From J061 sp003695725 [NCBI: Candidatus Schekmanbacteria bacterium] (GTDB taxonomy: Bacteria; Schekmanbacteria; GWA2-38-11), in NCBI GenBank assembly GCA_003695725.1, contig RFHX01000237.1:1-25629 (forward strand): a stretch of 25,629 bases of DNA, given 5' to 3'. The translations under genes were made by a program, and so were the position numbers. Shown here in pieces: positions 25,085 through 25,629 of this stretch. How positions within the stretch are numbered: position 1 is the first letter of the stretch; each line of letters opens with the position of its first letter. The notes under the pieces are model-generated. The model made no database searches and was not told the DNA's origin. It saw nothing but the letters and a program-made list of their open reading frames with translations.

Positions 25085-25228
25085 TTTCTTCTCCTCATAG
25101 TCTTACTTCATTTTTTATTCCTATAAATGAATTTAAATAATTATGCCCTTTTTTCAAGCTCAATAAGATAATCCCATCAAGCATAATTTTGTCATTTTTA
25201 AGAAGAATTGCTTCCTACCGTTAGTTTA

Positions 25229-25248
25229 TTGACGAAATAATGAAATAT
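25229..25248. repeat. Short AT-rich element, copy 2
   Basis: TTGACGAAATAATGAAATAT is the partner of 19526-19546 (one base shorter). A degenerate version, TTGACGATATTTAATGAA, follows at 25273-25290. Two direct copies just upstream of a sigma-54-type promoter could be activator-binding sites, but this is speculative. Confidence 0.3.
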
Positions 25249-25297
25249 AAAACCACTTATTTGTTGAAATAATTGACGATATTTAATGAATAAAAAA

Positions 25298-25314
25298 TTG
25301 GCACATTTTTTGCA
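25298..25314 (+). promoter_or_regulatory. Sigma-54-type promoter
   Basis: TTGGCACATTTTTTGCA matches the -24/-12 consensus, with GG and GC exactly 10 bp apart and TTGGCAC and TTGCA intact. It lies directly before the partial gene at 25331. The predicted start of transcription is about 25325, leaving a leader of only some six bases. Confidence 0.55.
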
Positions 25315-25330
25315 TTAACCATATAGCGCT

Positions 25331-25629
25331 ATGAAGATATTAAAAGACAAACCAAATATAACTGCGCTGATTATTGCCATATTATTCGTATTCTCAGCTT
25401 TTTTCCTCTCTATGAGAATCTTCAAAAATAATAAAATGACTGTGCTGAAACAGTTCGATATCGCACAACGGTCAAAAGTTTCTTTCGCAATAGATTCACT
25501 TAGAAATGCATATGAGCATCTCATTCAAACAATAGATTTTATAAAACATGAAACTTCAGAAAACAGAAGAATGGGACAATATGATATTGAAAGAATCAGT
25601 ATGCTGATAAATGAAACATTGACAAATAC
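25331..25629 (+). CDS. N-terminal part of a membrane-anchored sensor-like protein (truncated by window end)
   Basis: The frame is open to the window end, giving 99 codons. MKILKDKPNI is followed by one hydrophobic helix (about residues 11-28, ALIIAILFVFSAFFLS) and then a hydrophilic, helical segment with heptad-like spacing (QFDIAQRSKVSFAIDSL, NAYEHLIQTIDFIKHE). This resembles the N-terminus of a histidine kinase, chemoreceptor or diguanylate cyclase with a periplasmic four-helix sensor. The second membrane helix and output domain lie outside the window. There is no Shine-Dalgarno sequence. The sigma-54-type promoter ends 17 bp before the ATG, so the message may be nearly leaderless. Confidence 0.6.
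   Translation, partial: MKILKDKPNITALIIAILFVFSAFFLSMRIFKNNKMTVLKQFDIAQRSKVSFAIDSLRNAYEHLIQTIDFIKHETSENRRMGQYDIERISMLINETLTN

Overview
The window is AT-rich (roughly 35-40% G+C by eye) bacterial chromosome with about 24 genes on both strands and no tRNA, rRNA, CRISPR array, insertion sequence or phage gene that I can see. A lipobox-bearing lipoprotein, a Fur-type operator, a likely sigma-54 promoter, a two-cluster ferredoxin, an archaeal-type phosphoglycerate mutase and a radical SAM enzyme suggest a Gram-negative, probably anaerobic or microaerophilic heterotroph. The lineage cannot be named from this sequence, and nothing in the window points to photosynthesis.

Layout. (1) 147-3232: a flavin-split-barrel/alpha-beta-hydrolase fusion, a CDF metal exporter and a coiled-coil lipoprotein. 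(2) 3378-5642: a short-chain dehydrogenase, then a compact operon of a 79-residue protein, a 2[4Fe-4S] ferredoxin and a protein resembling ferredoxin-dependent bilin reductases (FDBRs). It ends in a perfect intrinsic terminator. The dehydrogenase and the operon are preceded by related 26-bp palindromic elements that share an exact 13-mer. (3) 5703-7598: a five-helix membrane protein and cofactor-independent phosphoglycerate mutase (ApgM). (4) 7785-11535, minus strand: a methyltransferase and azoreductase pair, a zinc alcohol dehydrogenase with an LsrF-like aldolase, and a small four-cysteine protein. (5) 11748-15784, plus strand: five tightly packed genes encoding PqqD, a radical SAM/SPASM protein, an HPr-kinase-like protein, an S26 peptidase-like protein and a NTP_transf_5-type nucleotidyltransferase. 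This set looks like a peptide-modification (RiPP-type) locus, but no precursor gene is visible. (6) 15843-19386, minus strand: a heterodimeric exporter-type ABC pair behind a strong promoter overlaid by a Fur box, so probably iron-related. (7) 19626-21445, minus strand: an ABC-2 permease and ATPase pair. (8) 21600-25084: an orphan oligopeptide ABC ATPase, threonine ammonia-lyase with an ACT domain, and a tandem universal stress protein. (9) 25331-end: the start of a membrane-anchored sensor-like protein, directly behind a sigma-54-type promoter.

The most unusual item is the FDBR-like operon. Such reductases are known mainly from cyanobacteria, algae, plants and their phages. Here one is packaged with its own candidate ferredoxin donor and a small protein weakly resembling the domain found on dark-operative protochlorophyllide reductase. 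The catalytic aspartate position appears conserved, but the PcyA-type histidine position appears to be glycine. The orphan RiPP-like locus and the Fur-controlled ABC pair are next in interest.
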